Part shown: positions 36,724 to 46,017 of the stretch, piece after piece
Layout: each line of letters begins with the position of its first letter
How positions within the stretch are numbered: position 1 is the stretch's first letter
Assembly: GCA_964514105.1 (NCBI GenBank)
Contig: CAZEPJ010000010.1
Location: 16,248-80,247, forward strand
Source of the DNA: CAZEPJ01 sp964514105
Lineage (GTDB): Bacteria > Desulfobacterota > Desulfocorpusculales > Desulfocorpusculum
Direction of reading: 5' to 3'
Length of the DNA stretch: 64,000 nucleotides
Made by a program: the position numbers and the translations under genes
The notes under the pieces: model-generated
Told to the model about the DNA's origin: nothing
Databases searched by the model: none
What the model saw: only the letters and a program-made list of their open reading frames with translations

Positions 36724-38049
36724 TCAGTCCCAGAACTGCTCGGCCGCCACGGCGAAGTTGAGGTTCTGGGCCTCCTGGAGCAGAAAGGTCGTGATGCCGA
36801 TGAGGTTCCCCCGGCTGTCGAACAGCCCGCCACCCGAGGACCCGCGGGAGATGGGGGCGGTGAACTGGACCAGCCTGGATCCCTTGTTCTCCCGGAGACC
36901 CGAGATGATCCCTTCCCCCAGGGTCCGCTCCAGACCGCTGGGAGCCCCCACCGTGTAAACCTTCTCGCCCACGGTGAGATCCGAGAAGCGGCGAACCCCT
37001 TTGACTGGCTCCAGGTAGGCGGCGGTCGACTCCAGGATGCATCGATCGCTGCGATCGTCCACCCGGACGGCCCGGGCCGGAAACCGGCGTTCCCCCTGGG
37101 CCAAGACAAGGTGCCGCCTTCCCTCCAGGGTGTGGCAGCTGGTCAACAGATGGCGGGAAGAGACGGCCACGGCCGATCCCTGGACCACGCGCTGCTTTCT
37201 CCGCAGGGCCTCGGGAGACGAGGCGGCGAACAGGACGAAGACCGAGGACTGCACCTTGCGATAGACATCCGAGGCCTCCAGGGCCTTGCCCGGGGCGGAA
37301 GCGGGCATGGCCGGAAGGCCTCGGCCCGGGGCCTGTGACGCCGCCGGGGTCGAGGCCCTGGCCGCCGCCGGGGGCGCTGGGAGACGCCTCTCTCCCTGAC
37401 CCTGGGCCGCGGCCCTCTCGAGCTGGATCAACAGGGCCTCGCTCACTTCCCCGGAGACCGGGCCGCCCGTGTCGCGCTGGAACGCCTTGATGGCCTCCCG
37501 GGTCCGGGGGCCCAGGATACCGTCCAGGGGACCGGGGTCGTACGCCAGTCGGGACAGAAGGGTCTGGGCCTGCAGGATCCGGCCGGGCGGATCCTCTTTC
37601 TTGGTTCCGGACCGGCCCCCTGCTCCGGGCGGGGAAGGAGCTTCGCCGGCGGGGCCTGGAGCGCGGGAGCCCCGGGACAGGACGATCTGGTGCTCCAGAC
37701 ACTGCTCGTAAGCGCTCCGGCCCTTGGACCGGGCCGAACGACAGGCCAGAAGGGCCCGGCGCCTCTGTTCGGGGGACAGGCCCGACAGATCCGGCTCGGT
37801 CGACGCATCCCTCTGGGCCCACAGGGCCCCCTGCGCCCCCCCATCGGGCATCGGGGTCCCGAGGTCGCCCCAAGCCGTACGGTTGTGCAACACCATCGCT
37901 CCGGCGGGGTTCGGCCAAGCCCCCTCGGCGCCCCATGCCAGCGCCACAGCGCACACCACAAGGCCCAACGCCCGCAGGGGCACCCGGGCCCCCCTCTCGG
38001 ACCCGCGTCTTTTGTCCCGATCCGCCGTCGCACGCCATCGTTTGCCCAC
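36724..38049 (-). CDS. Secreted trypsin-like serine protease with peptidoglycan-binding domain
   Basis: 441 residues from a GTG at 38049 that follows AGGGGGGAG; the very long open frame upstream is a GC shadow. A signal-like helix (LGLVVCAVALAWGAEGAW) follows a basic N-terminus. At about 165-200 is a peptidoglycan-binding-1 type domain (LLSRLAYDPGPLDGILGPRTREAI). The C-terminal trypsin-like domain has His in TSCHTLEG, Asp in DDRSDRCIL and Ser in SRGSSGGGLFD. A Pro/Ala-rich linker joins the two. It is probably periplasmic or envelope-bound. No DegP-type PDZ domain is present. It is divergent from the amidohydrolase at 38317. Confidence 0.88.
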   Translation of the reverse strand: MGKRWRATADRDKRRGSERGARVPLRALGLVVCAVALAWGAEGAWPNPAGAMVLHNRTAWGDLGTPMPDGGAQGALWAQRDASTEPDLSGLSPEQRRRALLACRSARSKGRSAYEQCLEHQIVLSRGSRAPGPAGEAPSPPGAGGRSGTKKEDPPGRILQAQTLLSRLAYDPGPLDGILGPRTREAIKAFQRDTGGPVSGEVSEALLIQLERAAAQGQGERRLPAPPAAARASTPAASQAPGRGLPAMPASAPGKALEASDVYRKVQSSVFVLFAASSPEALRRKQRVVQGSAVAVSSRHLLTSCHTLEGRRHLVLAQGERRFPARAVRVDDRSDRCILESTAAYLEPVKGVRRFSDLTVGEKVYTVGAPSGLERTLGEGIISGLRENKGSRLVQFTAPISRGSSGGGLFDSRGNLIGITTFLLQEAQNLNFAVAAEQFWD

Positions 38050-38117
38050 GGCCGTCTCCCCCCTTCTTGGCCCTGCATGATAGACGCTCGCCCGCGTCAC
38101 GGGGTTGCAGTGGGGAG

Positions 38118-38145
38118 AGCATACCACAAGCGACGCCGGCGGCAA
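38118..38145 (-). promoter_or_regulatory. Sigma-70-like promoter of the protease gene
   Basis: Minus-strand TTGCCG (38140-38145) and TATGCT (38118-38123) are 16 bp apart, and TGG precedes the -10 box, giving an extended -10. It is 69 bp before the GTG start. Confidence 0.5.
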
Positions 38146-38166
38146 CCCACCGGCCGAGGCTTGCTG

Positions 38167-38195
38167 TTGACAGCCAGGCCAAGGTCGAATAGTCT
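38167..38195 (+). promoter_or_regulatory. Sigma-70-like promoter of the Dpp/amidohydrolase operon
   Basis: A perfect TTGACA at 38167-38172 and TAGTCT at 38190-38195 are 17 bp apart. It is back to back with the protease promoter and 122 bp before the ATG at 38317. Confidence 0.5.
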
Positions 38196-38316
38196 CTCTA
38201 GCCGGTTCATCCCCATCCGGTGCTCTCTCCCAGGTCGCGGTCGGACGAGCGGCGGGACGTGCGCGGCCAGCGGGTTTGTCCGCAGTGGTTCCGGATGTCG
38301 GCAAGGGGAGGTGTTC

Positions 38317-39945
38317 ATGGGCCTGGAGGGCAAGGCGGATCTGCTGCTTCGCAACGGACGGATCTGGGCGGGCCGCGGCCTGGGCGTGCACGAGGCACTG
38401 GCGGTGGCCCGGGGACGGGTGACGGCGGCGGGCCGGATGGGTGATCTGGAGGCCCTGGTCGGTCCGGGGACGCGGGTGGTTGATCTGAGGGGGCGGCTGG
38501 CCACGCCGGGAATCTGCGATGCCCACATGCACCTTCTGCCCTACGGCCTGGCGCTGGGGGAGGTCAACGTCAAGACGGCCGAGGTTGCGACCCTGGGGGC
38601 GCTGCAGGAGCGGGTGGGGGCCCGCGCCCGCGCCGTGGAACCGGGCGCCTGGGTCATCGGCCGGGGATATGACCAGGGCCGCCTGGACGTGAGACGCCAT
38701 CCCACCCGGGACGACCTGGACGCGGTGGCGCCGCACAATCCCGTGTTCGTCAAGCGGACCTGCGGGCACATGGCGGTGGTCAATTCCAGGGCCCTGGAGG
38801 CGGCGGGCATCGGACCCGGGACCCCCGACCCGCCCGGGGGGGTGATCTTCCGGGAGGGCGGCCGGCCCACGGGGCTCTTGGCCGAGACCGCTTTGGATCT
38901 GGTGTCCAAGGCGATCCCCCCCCACCCCCGGGAGAAGCTTGCCGAGGCCATCGAGACCGGCGGGCGCCTCTGCCTCTCCCAGGGCATCACCTCGGTGATG
39001 GATGCGGCCGTGGGCATGACCCAGGGATGGGACGACCTGGAGACGTACCGGCAGATGCGCGCCGCGGGGCGCCTGCCGCTCCGGGTCTATCTGTGCCTCA
39101 CGGGGGGGACCCAAGGGATTGCGGAGCGGGCCTTCGGGGAGGGGGCCGTGACGGGGACGGGCGACGCGTGGCTCAAGGTGGGCCCGGTGAAGCTGTTCCT
39201 GGACGGGGGCACCGGGGGAAAGACCGCGGCCATGCTGGAGCCGTACATGGGCGGCGGCCAGGGCGTCCTGCGCATGACCCAGTCCGACCTGGACGCGGCC
39301 GTGGCCGAGTACCACCGCATGGGCTTCCAACTGGCCCCCCACGCCATCGGCGACCTGGCCATCGGCATGGCCGTGGAGGCCATGGCCAAGGCCCTGGCCG
39401 CGGCCCCGGGGAAGGATCGAAGGCACCGCATCGAGCACTGCGGATGCCTGACCCCCTATCAGATGGATCGCATGGCCGATCTGGGCCTGTGTCCCGTGGG
39501 ACAGGCCGTCTTCCTGTACGAGTTCGGCGATGTCTTCCTGGAGAACCTGGGCCCGTCCCGCATGACGGCCGCGTATCCGTTCCGGACATGGATGCAGCGG
39601 GGGCTCAGGCCGCCGGCCAGCTCGGACGCCCCGGTGTGCGACCCCCGGACCATGGTCAACCTGTACGCCATGGTGACCCGCCGCAGCGAGCGAGGCACGC
39701 CCCTGGGCGACGCCCAGACCCTCTCGGTGGAGGAGGCCCTGGAGGCCATGACGGCCAACGGGGCCTACGCCAGCTTCTCCGAGGGGTTCCGGGGGACACT
39801 GGCGACGGGCATGGCCGCGGACGTGGCCGTGTGGAGCCTGGATCTCCTGGAGGCCGCGCCGGAGGAGATCCTCCACGAGGGCCGGGCCGACCTGACGTTC
39901 GTGGACGGACGCCTGGCCTTCGATCGCCACGGCGAAGAGGGCTGA
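38317..39945 (+). CDS. YtcJ-like metal-dependent amidohydrolase
   Basis: 542 residues from the ATG at 38317 after AAGGGGAGG. The HxH metal motif is at His70-His72 (ICDAHMH), and HAIGD near residue 349, the RIEHC segment near 372 and SSDAPV near 431 supply further ligands. It is the first gene of the run that continues with dppB, dppC, dppA, an Atz-type amidohydrolase, dppD and dppF. The setting suggests hydrolysis of an imported N-acyl or cyclic amide compound; the reaction is not known. Confidence 0.9.
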   Translation: MGLEGKADLLLRNGRIWAGRGLGVHEALAVARGRVTAAGRMGDLEALVGPGTRVVDLRGRLATPGICDAHMHLLPYGLALGEVNVKTAEVATLGALQERVGARARAVEPGAWVIGRGYDQGRLDVRRHPTRDDLDAVAPHNPVFVKRTCGHMAVVNSRALEAAGIGPGTPDPPGGVIFREGGRPTGLLAETALDLVSKAIPPHPREKLAEAIETGGRLCLSQGITSVMDAAVGMTQGWDDLETYRQMRAAGRLPLRVYLCLTGGTQGIAERAFGEGAVTGTGDAWLKVGPVKLFLDGGTGGKTAAMLEPYMGGGQGVLRMTQSDLDAAVAEYHRMGFQLAPHAIGDLAIGMAVEAMAKALAAAPGKDRRHRIEHCGCLTPYQMDRMADLGLCPVGQAVFLYEFGDVFLENLGPSRMTAAYPFRTWMQRGLRPPASSDAPVCDPRTMVNLYAMVTRRSERGTPLGDAQTLSVEEALEAMTANGAYASFSEGFRGTLATGMAADVAVWSLDLLEAAPEEILHEGRADLTFVDGRLAFDRHGEEG

Positions 39946-39967
39946 TGCAGGGGGAGGGCGGCGCCCC

Positions 39968-40909
39968 ATGGGCAGACACCTGACCGAACGCCTTCTGGTC
40001 TCCATCCCCGTGCTGTTCGGAGTGCTCCTGCTGGGCTTCCTCCTTCTGCAGGTCGTGCCCAACGACCCCGCCTTGGTCCTGGCTGGCCCCATGGCCCCCC
40101 CGGAGGTGGTGGCCGCCATACGCAAGGATCTGGGCCTGGAAGAGCCCATCTGGTATCAGTTCATGCTCTACCTGGGGAGGGTCCTCCGGGGGGATCTGGG
40201 ACGCTCCATCATCAACAACACCAAGGTCATCGAGGAGCTGGCCGGCGCCATCGGCCCCACCGTGGAGCTCATGCTGGCGAGCCTCTTCTGGGCGGTCCCC
40301 CTGGGGATCACCCTCGGCACCCTGGCCGCGGTGAGACGGGGGCGCCTCTCGGACCGAGTCATCATGGCGTTCTCCGTGGGCGGGGTGTCCATTCCCATCT
40401 TCTGGCTGGCCCTGGTCCTCATCGAGTACGTGGGCATGAAGTGGCAGCTGCTCCCCTTCACGGGACGGGGGGGCCCCATCTGGACCGCCGACGGCCTGCG
40501 CAGCCTGGCCCTTCCTGCCCTGGCCCTGGGGGGGATTTTCGTGGGGCCGGTGGCTCGCATGACCCGGACCAATGTGCTGGAGGTACTGGGGGCGGACTTC
40601 GTGCGCACGGCCCGGGCCAAGGGACTGCGGGAGACCCGCGTGATAATCCGCCATGCCCTGCGCAACGCCCTCATCCCCGTGGTGACCCTGGTGGGGCTCC
40701 AGTGCGGGTACCTGTTGGGCGGGGCCGTGGTCACCGAGACCATCTTCGGCTGGCCGGGCGTGGGACGGCTGGCTGTGGGGGCCATCCTCTCCACGGACTA
40801 CCCCCTGGCCCAGGGGGCCATCATCGTCATGTCCGTGGCGTTCATCGTCATCAACCTCATCGTGGACCTGCTGTACGGCTGGCTGGATCCCAGGGTCTCC
40901 AAGGCATGA
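39968..40909 (+). CDS. dppB: Dipeptide/oligopeptide ABC transporter permease DppB
   Basis: 313 residues with the DppB N-terminus (RLLVSIPVLFGVLLLGFLLL, then VVPNDPA), six hydrophobic helices, and the EAA-type loop FVRTARAKGLRETRVIIRHALRNA near residue 215. It pairs with DppC, whose ATG overlaps its stop by four bases. It follows the amidohydrolase by 22 bp. The Dpp family carries di- and oligopeptides, nickel chelates, opines and sugars, so the substrate is open. Confidence 0.93.
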   Translation: MGRHLTERLLVSIPVLFGVLLLGFLLLQVVPNDPALVLAGPMAPPEVVAAIRKDLGLEEPIWYQFMLYLGRVLRGDLGRSIINNTKVIEELAGAIGPTVELMLASLFWAVPLGITLGTLAAVRRGRLSDRVIMAFSVGGVSIPIFWLALVLIEYVGMKWQLLPFTGRGGPIWTADGLRSLALPALALGGIFVGPVARMTRTNVLEVLGADFVRTARAKGLRETRVIIRHALRNALIPVVTLVGLQCGYLLGGAVVTETIFGWPGVGRLAVGAILSTDYPLAQGAIIVMSVAFIVINLIVDLLYGWLDPRVSKA

Positions 40910-41775
40910 CGGACGCGGCCATCAGGGAACCGGATGAGGGGCTGGCCGCGGAATCGGCCTGGGGGAGGCTCCTTCGAGACCGGGCCGCGGTCATGGCCGG
41001 CGCGTTCCTGACCATGGTGATCGTCCTGGCCGCACTGGCCTCCTGGATCGCCCCCCACGACCCGTACCTGACCAAACCCACCCTCATGCTCCGCCCCATG
41101 GGGGGCGAGTACTGGCTGGGGACCGACGCCCTGGGAAGGGACATCCTGTCCCGGCTGCTCCACGGCACCCGGTTGACCCTCCTGCTGGGTCTGGTGGGCG
41201 TGCTCCTGGGGGGCACCATCGGCGGGGCCATGGGGATCCTTTCGGCCTTCTATCCGCGCTTGGACCGGGTGATGGGCCGCGTGGTGGACGTGCTCCTCTC
41301 CTTCCCGGCCATCCTCTTCGGCCTGGCCCTGGTGGCCGTGCTGGGGGCGGGGATCCTGCCGGTCATCCTGGCCCTGGCCTTCGCCACCATTCCCGGGGTG
41401 GCCCGGGTGGCGCGCTCCAGCGCCGTCGTCATCATGCGGCAGGAGTACATGGAGGCGGGGCGCGCCGTGGGGCTGAGCGACGGGGCCCTCATCTGGCGGT
41501 ACCTCACGCGCAACTGCCTGTCGTCCATCTTCGTGTTTCTGACCATCCGCTTCGGGGAGATCATCCTGCTGGGCGCGGCCCTCTCCTTCCTGGGCCTGGG
41601 GGCGCGCCCCCCCGCGGCGGAACTGGGGATGATGGCGGCCCAGGGAAGGGATTACCTGTTCATCGCGCCCCACGTGGCCACCATCCCCAGCGTCACCATC
41701 TTCCTGATCGTCCTGGCCTTCAACGTCTTGAGCGACGCGGTGCGGGACATCCTGGATCCGAGGCTGCGTCAATGA
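40906..41775 (+). CDS. dppC: Dipeptide/oligopeptide ABC transporter permease DppC
   Basis: 289 residues, start in the ATGA overlap at 40906. The conserved GTDALGRDILSRLLHGTR appears near residue 67, and the coupling loop with EYMEAGRAVGLSDGALIWRY near 180. The ending DAVRDILDPRLRQ is typical for DppC. It forms the pore with DppB. Confidence 0.93.
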   Translation: MTDAAIREPDEGLAAESAWGRLLRDRAAVMAGAFLTMVIVLAALASWIAPHDPYLTKPTLMLRPMGGEYWLGTDALGRDILSRLLHGTRLTLLLGLVGVLLGGTIGGAMGILSAFYPRLDRVMGRVVDVLLSFPAILFGLALVAVLGAGILPVILALAFATIPGVARVARSSAVVIMRQEYMEAGRAVGLSDGALIWRYLTRNCLSSIFVFLTIRFGEIILLGAALSFLGLGARPPAAELGMMAAQGRDYLFIAPHVATIPSVTIFLIVLAFNVLSDAVRDILDPRLRQ

Positions 41776-41816
41776 ACCCTTCGGGACCCTCTTCAGCGGA
41801 GAAAGGAGGAACAGTG

Positions 41817-43418
41817 ATGAGCAACCGGATAAGATGGGGCGTTGTCTTCCTCGCATGGGCCGTGCTGGCTTCGGCCGGATCTCCCATGATGGCGCGGGGC
41901 CAGCTCAAGCCCGACACCCTCATCATCCTTCGGGACATCGACAGCAACAACTACGACCCGCACCGCACGGCGGCCCGAGCCGGGGCCGAGGTCCTGTACA
42001 TGATGGCCGACACCCTGGTCACCCTGGACTATGACTGGAAGACCATCAAGCCGGGCCTGGCCAAGTCGTGGAAGGTGTCGGAGGACGGAAAGACCTACAC
42101 CTTCCATCTGAGGGACGACGTCAAGTTCTGCGACGGCCGCCCCTTGACCGCCGACGACGTGGCCTACACCATCAAGCGGTGGATCAACCCCGAGACCAAG
42201 AGCCCCATCGCATGGCGGGCCGGCCCCGTGCAGGACGTCCGCGCCGTGGACAAGCACACGGTGGAGTACGAGCTCAAGCACCCGTACAGCGAGCTCCTGT
42301 ACCAGCTCACCTACTTCTGTTCGAGCATCATCGACAAGGGAGCGGTGGAGCAGCTCGGGGCGGACTTCGGCGTCAAGGGGTTCAACGGCACGGGCCCGTA
42401 CTGCTGGGTGAGCTGGGAGCCCCGCAAGGACATGGTCCTCAAGCGAAACCCCCACTACAAGTGGGGTCCGCCCATGTACGAGAACCCGGGGCCGGCCAAG
42501 GTGGAGAACGTCATCTGGCGGACGGTCCCGGAGGAAACCACGCGGGTGGCCGCCATGCAGGCCGCCCAGGCGGACGTGACCCAATACATCCCGGCCTGGG
42601 CCCTGGCCCAGCTCCAGAAGCTCCCCACCCTCCAGGTGGAAAAGGCCAAGACGTACTTCTGGCTCTGGTTCATGGGGTTCAAGATCGACAAGCCCTCCGT
42701 CTCAGACCCCAAGGTGCGCCGGGCCATGGTCAGCGCCGTGGATCAGGATGAGATCGCCAAGGGACTCTACTTCGGGACGGTCCAGCCCGCCACCACCTAC
42801 TTTCATCCCTCCACCCTGGACTTCGACCCCGAGGTGCTCAAGCTCGCCCCCAAGTACGACCCGGAGCTCTCCAAGAAACTCCTGGACGAGGCGGGCTGGA
42901 AGATGGGACCCGACGGCTTCCGGTACAAGGACGGCCAGAAGCTCTCCGTGCTCTTTTACGGAAACACGGCCTACCAGAAGCAGTACGAGACGGTGCAGGG
43001 CTTTCTGCGCAAGGTGGGCGTGGACTTCGTGCTCCAGCTCTTCGACGCCACGGTCATGTGGGGGAAGCTGGCCACCCAGGAGTTCGACGCCTTCGGCATG
43101 AGCTTTCCGTACTTCAGCGCCGGGGACGCCCTGAACCTTTACTTTGATTCCAGAAACGTGCCCACGCCCAACCGCATGAACTGGAAGGACCCCGAGACCG
43201 ACCAACTCCTGGAGGCCGGCAAGAAGGCGTTGACGCCCCAGGAGCGCTTCGCGGCCTTCTCCAAGGTGCAGCGCAAGGTCCACGAGGCGGCCGTCTGGAT
43301 CCCTCTGTTTCACGAGGACCTGTACGTGGCCTCCCAGAAGCGGGTCAAGGGGGCCAAGCCCCACGGCAATTACGGGTGCAGCCTGTACAAGGGGCTGGAC
43401 TTGGAGATCGTGAAATGA
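41817..43418 (+). CDS. dppA: Dipeptide-type ABC transporter substrate-binding protein DppA
   Basis: 533 residues from MSNRIRW, chosen because AAAGGAGG lies upstream; an ATG 45 bases earlier lacks one. A signal peptide (WGVVFLAWAVLASAGS) is followed by DTLIILRDIDSNNYDPH and the SBP family 5 pattern with TYTFHLRDDVKFCDGRPLTADDV near residue 95. It delivers ligand to DppBC and is the only receptor in this operon. Confidence 0.93.
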   Translation: MSNRIRWGVVFLAWAVLASAGSPMMARGQLKPDTLIILRDIDSNNYDPHRTAARAGAEVLYMMADTLVTLDYDWKTIKPGLAKSWKVSEDGKTYTFHLRDDVKFCDGRPLTADDVAYTIKRWINPETKSPIAWRAGPVQDVRAVDKHTVEYELKHPYSELLYQLTYFCSSIIDKGAVEQLGADFGVKGFNGTGPYCWVSWEPRKDMVLKRNPHYKWGPPMYENPGPAKVENVIWRTVPEETTRVAAMQAAQADVTQYIPAWALAQLQKLPTLQVEKAKTYFWLWFMGFKIDKPSVSDPKVRRAMVSAVDQDEIAKGLYFGTVQPATTYFHPSTLDFDPEVLKLAPKYDPELSKKLLDEAGWKMGPDGFRYKDGQKLSVLFYGNTAYQKQYETVQGFLRKVGVDFVLQLFDATVMWGKLATQEFDAFGMSFPYFSAGDALNLYFDSRNVPTPNRMNWKDPETDQLLEAGKKALTPQERFAAFSKVQRKVHEAAVWIPLFHEDLYVASQKRVKGAKPHGNYGCSLYKGLDLEIVK

Positions 43419-43513
43419 GGGGCGCGGGAGGCGGCCTGCCGGGCATCCCCACGCGGCCGCCTCCCGCCACCGGCACGCCGCCGCGGGACACCACCCCATG
43501 TTTGGAGGCGTTC

Positions 43514-44950
43514 ATGGCTGAGACCACTGTGATCCGAAAGGCATCCTGGGCCATCACCTGGGATGGGGACCGCCGGCTGCACCGATACGCCAACGACGTG
43601 GACGTGGCCTTCTCGGGGGGAGACATCATCCACGTGGGGGGCCGGTACCAGGGGGTGGCCTCCCGGGAGATCGATGGGCAGGGCCTCCTGGTCATGCCCG
43701 GTCTGGTGAACATCCATTCCCACCCATGTTCCGAGCCCATGAGCAAGGGGATCATGGACGAGCTGGGTTCCCCCCGGCTGCACAACAGCGCCCTGTACGA
43801 GTTCATGCCGTTGTTCCGGGCGGACCTGGAAGGCGTTCGTGCGGCTGCCCAGACCGCGTACTGCGAGCTCCTTCTGAGCGGCGTCACATCGGTCATCGAC
43901 ATCTCGGGGGCCCACGACGGCTGGCTGGATGGCCTGGCCCAAAGCGGGCTTCGGGCCTGGGCCGCCCCCATGTTCCGCTCCGGCCGCTGGTTCACGCGCA
44001 ATGGATTCACGGTGGAGTACGAGTGGGACGAGGCGGGAGGGCGGGCCGCCATGGAGGGCGCGCTGCAGGTGGTGGATCAGGCCGCGGCCCACCCGTGCGG
44101 CCGTCTCTCGGGGGTGATCTCGCCGGGCCAGGTGGACACGTGCACGGCGCAGCTGCTTCGAGCCGCCCACGGGGCGGCCCGGGACAGGGGCCTGCCGTTT
44201 CAGGTGCACGCCGCCCAGAGCGTGGTGGAGTTCCAGGAAATCACGAGGCGTCATGGGGTCACCCCCATCCAGTGGCTGGGGGGCCTCGGAGTCCTGGGCC
44301 CCCGGACCATTATCGGCCACGCCATATTCCTGGACCATCACCCGTGGCTCCACTGGAGTTCCCGGAGGGACCTCGGGCTTCTGGCCGAGACCGGGACCAC
44401 CGTGGCCCACTGCCCGACGGTCTTCTCCCGGCGGGGCATGATGATGGTGCACCTGGGGGCCTATCTGGATGGGGGCGTGAACGTGGGCATGGGCACGGAC
44501 ACGTACCCCCACAACATGCTGGAGGAGATGCGTCACGCCATGATCTTCGCCCGCCTGGCCGCGGGGCAGGTGGTGGCGGGGACTTCGCAGGTCTTTGATG
44601 CGGCCACCCTGGGGGGGGCCCGGGCGCTGGGCCGGGAGGACATCGGCCGGCTGGCGGCAGGGGCCAAGGCAGACCTGGTCCTCGTGGACGTCCGCCACCC
44701 CATGATGCGGCCCGCCCGAGACCCGCTGAGGAGCCTCGTGTACTGCGCGGCGGAGCGGGCCGTCCGGCACGTCTTCGTGGACGGCCTCCAGGTGGTGAGG
44801 GACGGCACGGTCCTCACCATGGATTATGCCTCGGCCGCCCAGGCCCTGGAGGAGGCCCAGGCCCGCGCCATGAAGGACGCCCCGGACCTGGACTATGCCC
44901 GGCGGCCCATGGAGACCTTGTCCCCCCTCACGTTCCCCCGGGAGCCCTGA
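43514..44950 (+). CDS. Atz/Trz-type amidohydrolase (cytosine deaminase-like)
   Basis: 478 residues from the ATG at 43514 after TTTGGAGGC. The metal ligands are present: HSH at His68-His70, HAAQ after residue 235, TVAHCP near 297, and MGTDTYPHN near 328. This pattern is that of the AtzA/TrzN and guanine-deaminase group, which deaminates or dechlorinates heterocycles and nucleobases. It is inserted between dppA and dppD in one operon, 96 bp from dppA and 3 bp from dppD. The substrate is presumably an imported amino- or N-heterocyclic compound. Confidence 0.9.
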   Translation: MAETTVIRKASWAITWDGDRRLHRYANDVDVAFSGGDIIHVGGRYQGVASREIDGQGLLVMPGLVNIHSHPCSEPMSKGIMDELGSPRLHNSALYEFMPLFRADLEGVRAAAQTAYCELLLSGVTSVIDISGAHDGWLDGLAQSGLRAWAAPMFRSGRWFTRNGFTVEYEWDEAGGRAAMEGALQVVDQAAAHPCGRLSGVISPGQVDTCTAQLLRAAHGAARDRGLPFQVHAAQSVVEFQEITRRHGVTPIQWLGGLGVLGPRTIIGHAIFLDHHPWLHWSSRRDLGLLAETGTTVAHCPTVFSRRGMMMVHLGAYLDGGVNVGMGTDTYPHNMLEEMRHAMIFARLAAGQVVAGTSQVFDAATLGGARALGREDIGRLAAGAKADLVLVDVRHPMMRPARDPLRSLVYCAAERAVRHVFVDGLQVVRDGTVLTMDYASAAQALEEAQARAMKDAPDLDYARRPMETLSPLTFPREP

Positions 44951-44952
44951 CC

Positions 44953-46017
44953 GTGGCCCCTGCCTCCTCATCCGCCCCCGCTGCCGGCACCGCGCCCCTT
45001 CTCGAGGTGCGGGATCTCAAGGTCCACTTCCGGACGGGCGGGGTGACGGTACGGGCGGTGGACGGGATCAGCTTCTCGCTGGGCAAGGGCCGCGCCCTGG
45101 GGCTGGTGGGCGAGAGCGGCTGCGGCAAGAGCGTCACCTCCCTGGCAGTCATGGGGCTCATCCCCCAACCGCCGGGCTTCATCCCCCAGGGGGAGATCTT
45201 CCTGGGCGGCCGGGACCTCCTGCGCATGCCCCGGGGGGACCTGCGCAGGGTGCGGGGCGATCGGGTGGCCATGATCTTTCAGGAGCCCATGACCTCGCTC
45301 AACCCGGTGCACACCGTTGGGACCCAGATCGTGGAGGCCATCCAGGCCCATCGCCCCGTGTCCAGAAGGCAGGCCCTGGAGCAGGCCCGCGAGTTGCTCC
45401 AGCGCGTGAAGATCCCCAGCCCGGAGGAGCGGCTGGGCCAGTTCCCCCACAACCTCAGCGGCGGCATGCGCCAGAGGGTGATGATCGCCATGGCCCTGGC
45501 CTGCTCCCCCTCGCTGCTCATCGCCGATGAGCCCACCACCGCCCTGGACGTGACCATCCAGGCGCAGATCCTGGACCTGCTGCGGGAGCTTCGGGCCGAG
45601 ACCGACATGGCCATCATGCTCATCACCCACGACCTGGGGGTGGTGGCCGAGATGGCCGACGAGGTGATGGTCATGTATGCGGGAAAGGTGGTGGAATGGG
45701 CCCCGGTGGCCCACCTGTTCGAGACCCCGCAGCATCCGTACACCATCGGGCTTCTGGGCTCCATCCCGCGGGTGGACGACGAGCTGCCCAGACTGGCCAC
45801 CATCGAGGGCCGAGTCCCGGCCCCCTTCGCCATGCCGGATGGGTGCTGCTTTCACCCCCGTTGTCCCTTCGCCGAGACCCGCTGCCGCCGGGAGGAGCCC
45901 AAGCTGGAGAGGGTCGGGGAGGACCACGCCGTGAGCTGCTGGCGCTACCCCCTGGACCAGGAATCCCCCCTGGGGGACGGCCGGCCTGGCCCCAGCGGGA
46001 GACGCCATGAACGGTGA
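44953..46017 (+). CDS. dppD: Dipeptide ABC transporter ATP-binding protein DppD
   Basis: 354 residues from a GTG three bases after the amidohydrolase stop. Walker A is GESGCGKS, the signature LSGGMRQR and Walker B LLIADEPTTALDV. The C-terminal Cys-rich oligopeptide-specific segment with CCFHPRCPFAETRC is complete, which in this family binds an iron-sulfur cluster in some members. It overlaps dppF by eleven bases. Confidence 0.93.
   Translation: MAPASSSAPAAGTAPLLEVRDLKVHFRTGGVTVRAVDGISFSLGKGRALGLVGESGCGKSVTSLAVMGLIPQPPGFIPQGEIFLGGRDLLRMPRGDLRRVRGDRVAMIFQEPMTSLNPVHTVGTQIVEAIQAHRPVSRRQALEQARELLQRVKIPSPEERLGQFPHNLSGGMRQRVMIAMALACSPSLLIADEPTTALDVTIQAQILDLLRELRAETDMAIMLITHDLGVVAEMADEVMVMYAGKVVEWAPVAHLFETPQHPYTIGLLGSIPRVDDELPRLATIEGRVPAPFAMPDGCCFHPRCPFAETRCRREEPKLERVGEDHAVSCWRYPLDQESPLGDGRPGPSGRRHER

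Noticed and set aside
36724..40149. A 1141-codon open frame on the minus strand
   Set aside because: Only the last 441 codons (from the GTG at 38049) look like protein. The rest is antisense to the amidohydrolase and dppB, with GC-shadow composition and no ribosome site.
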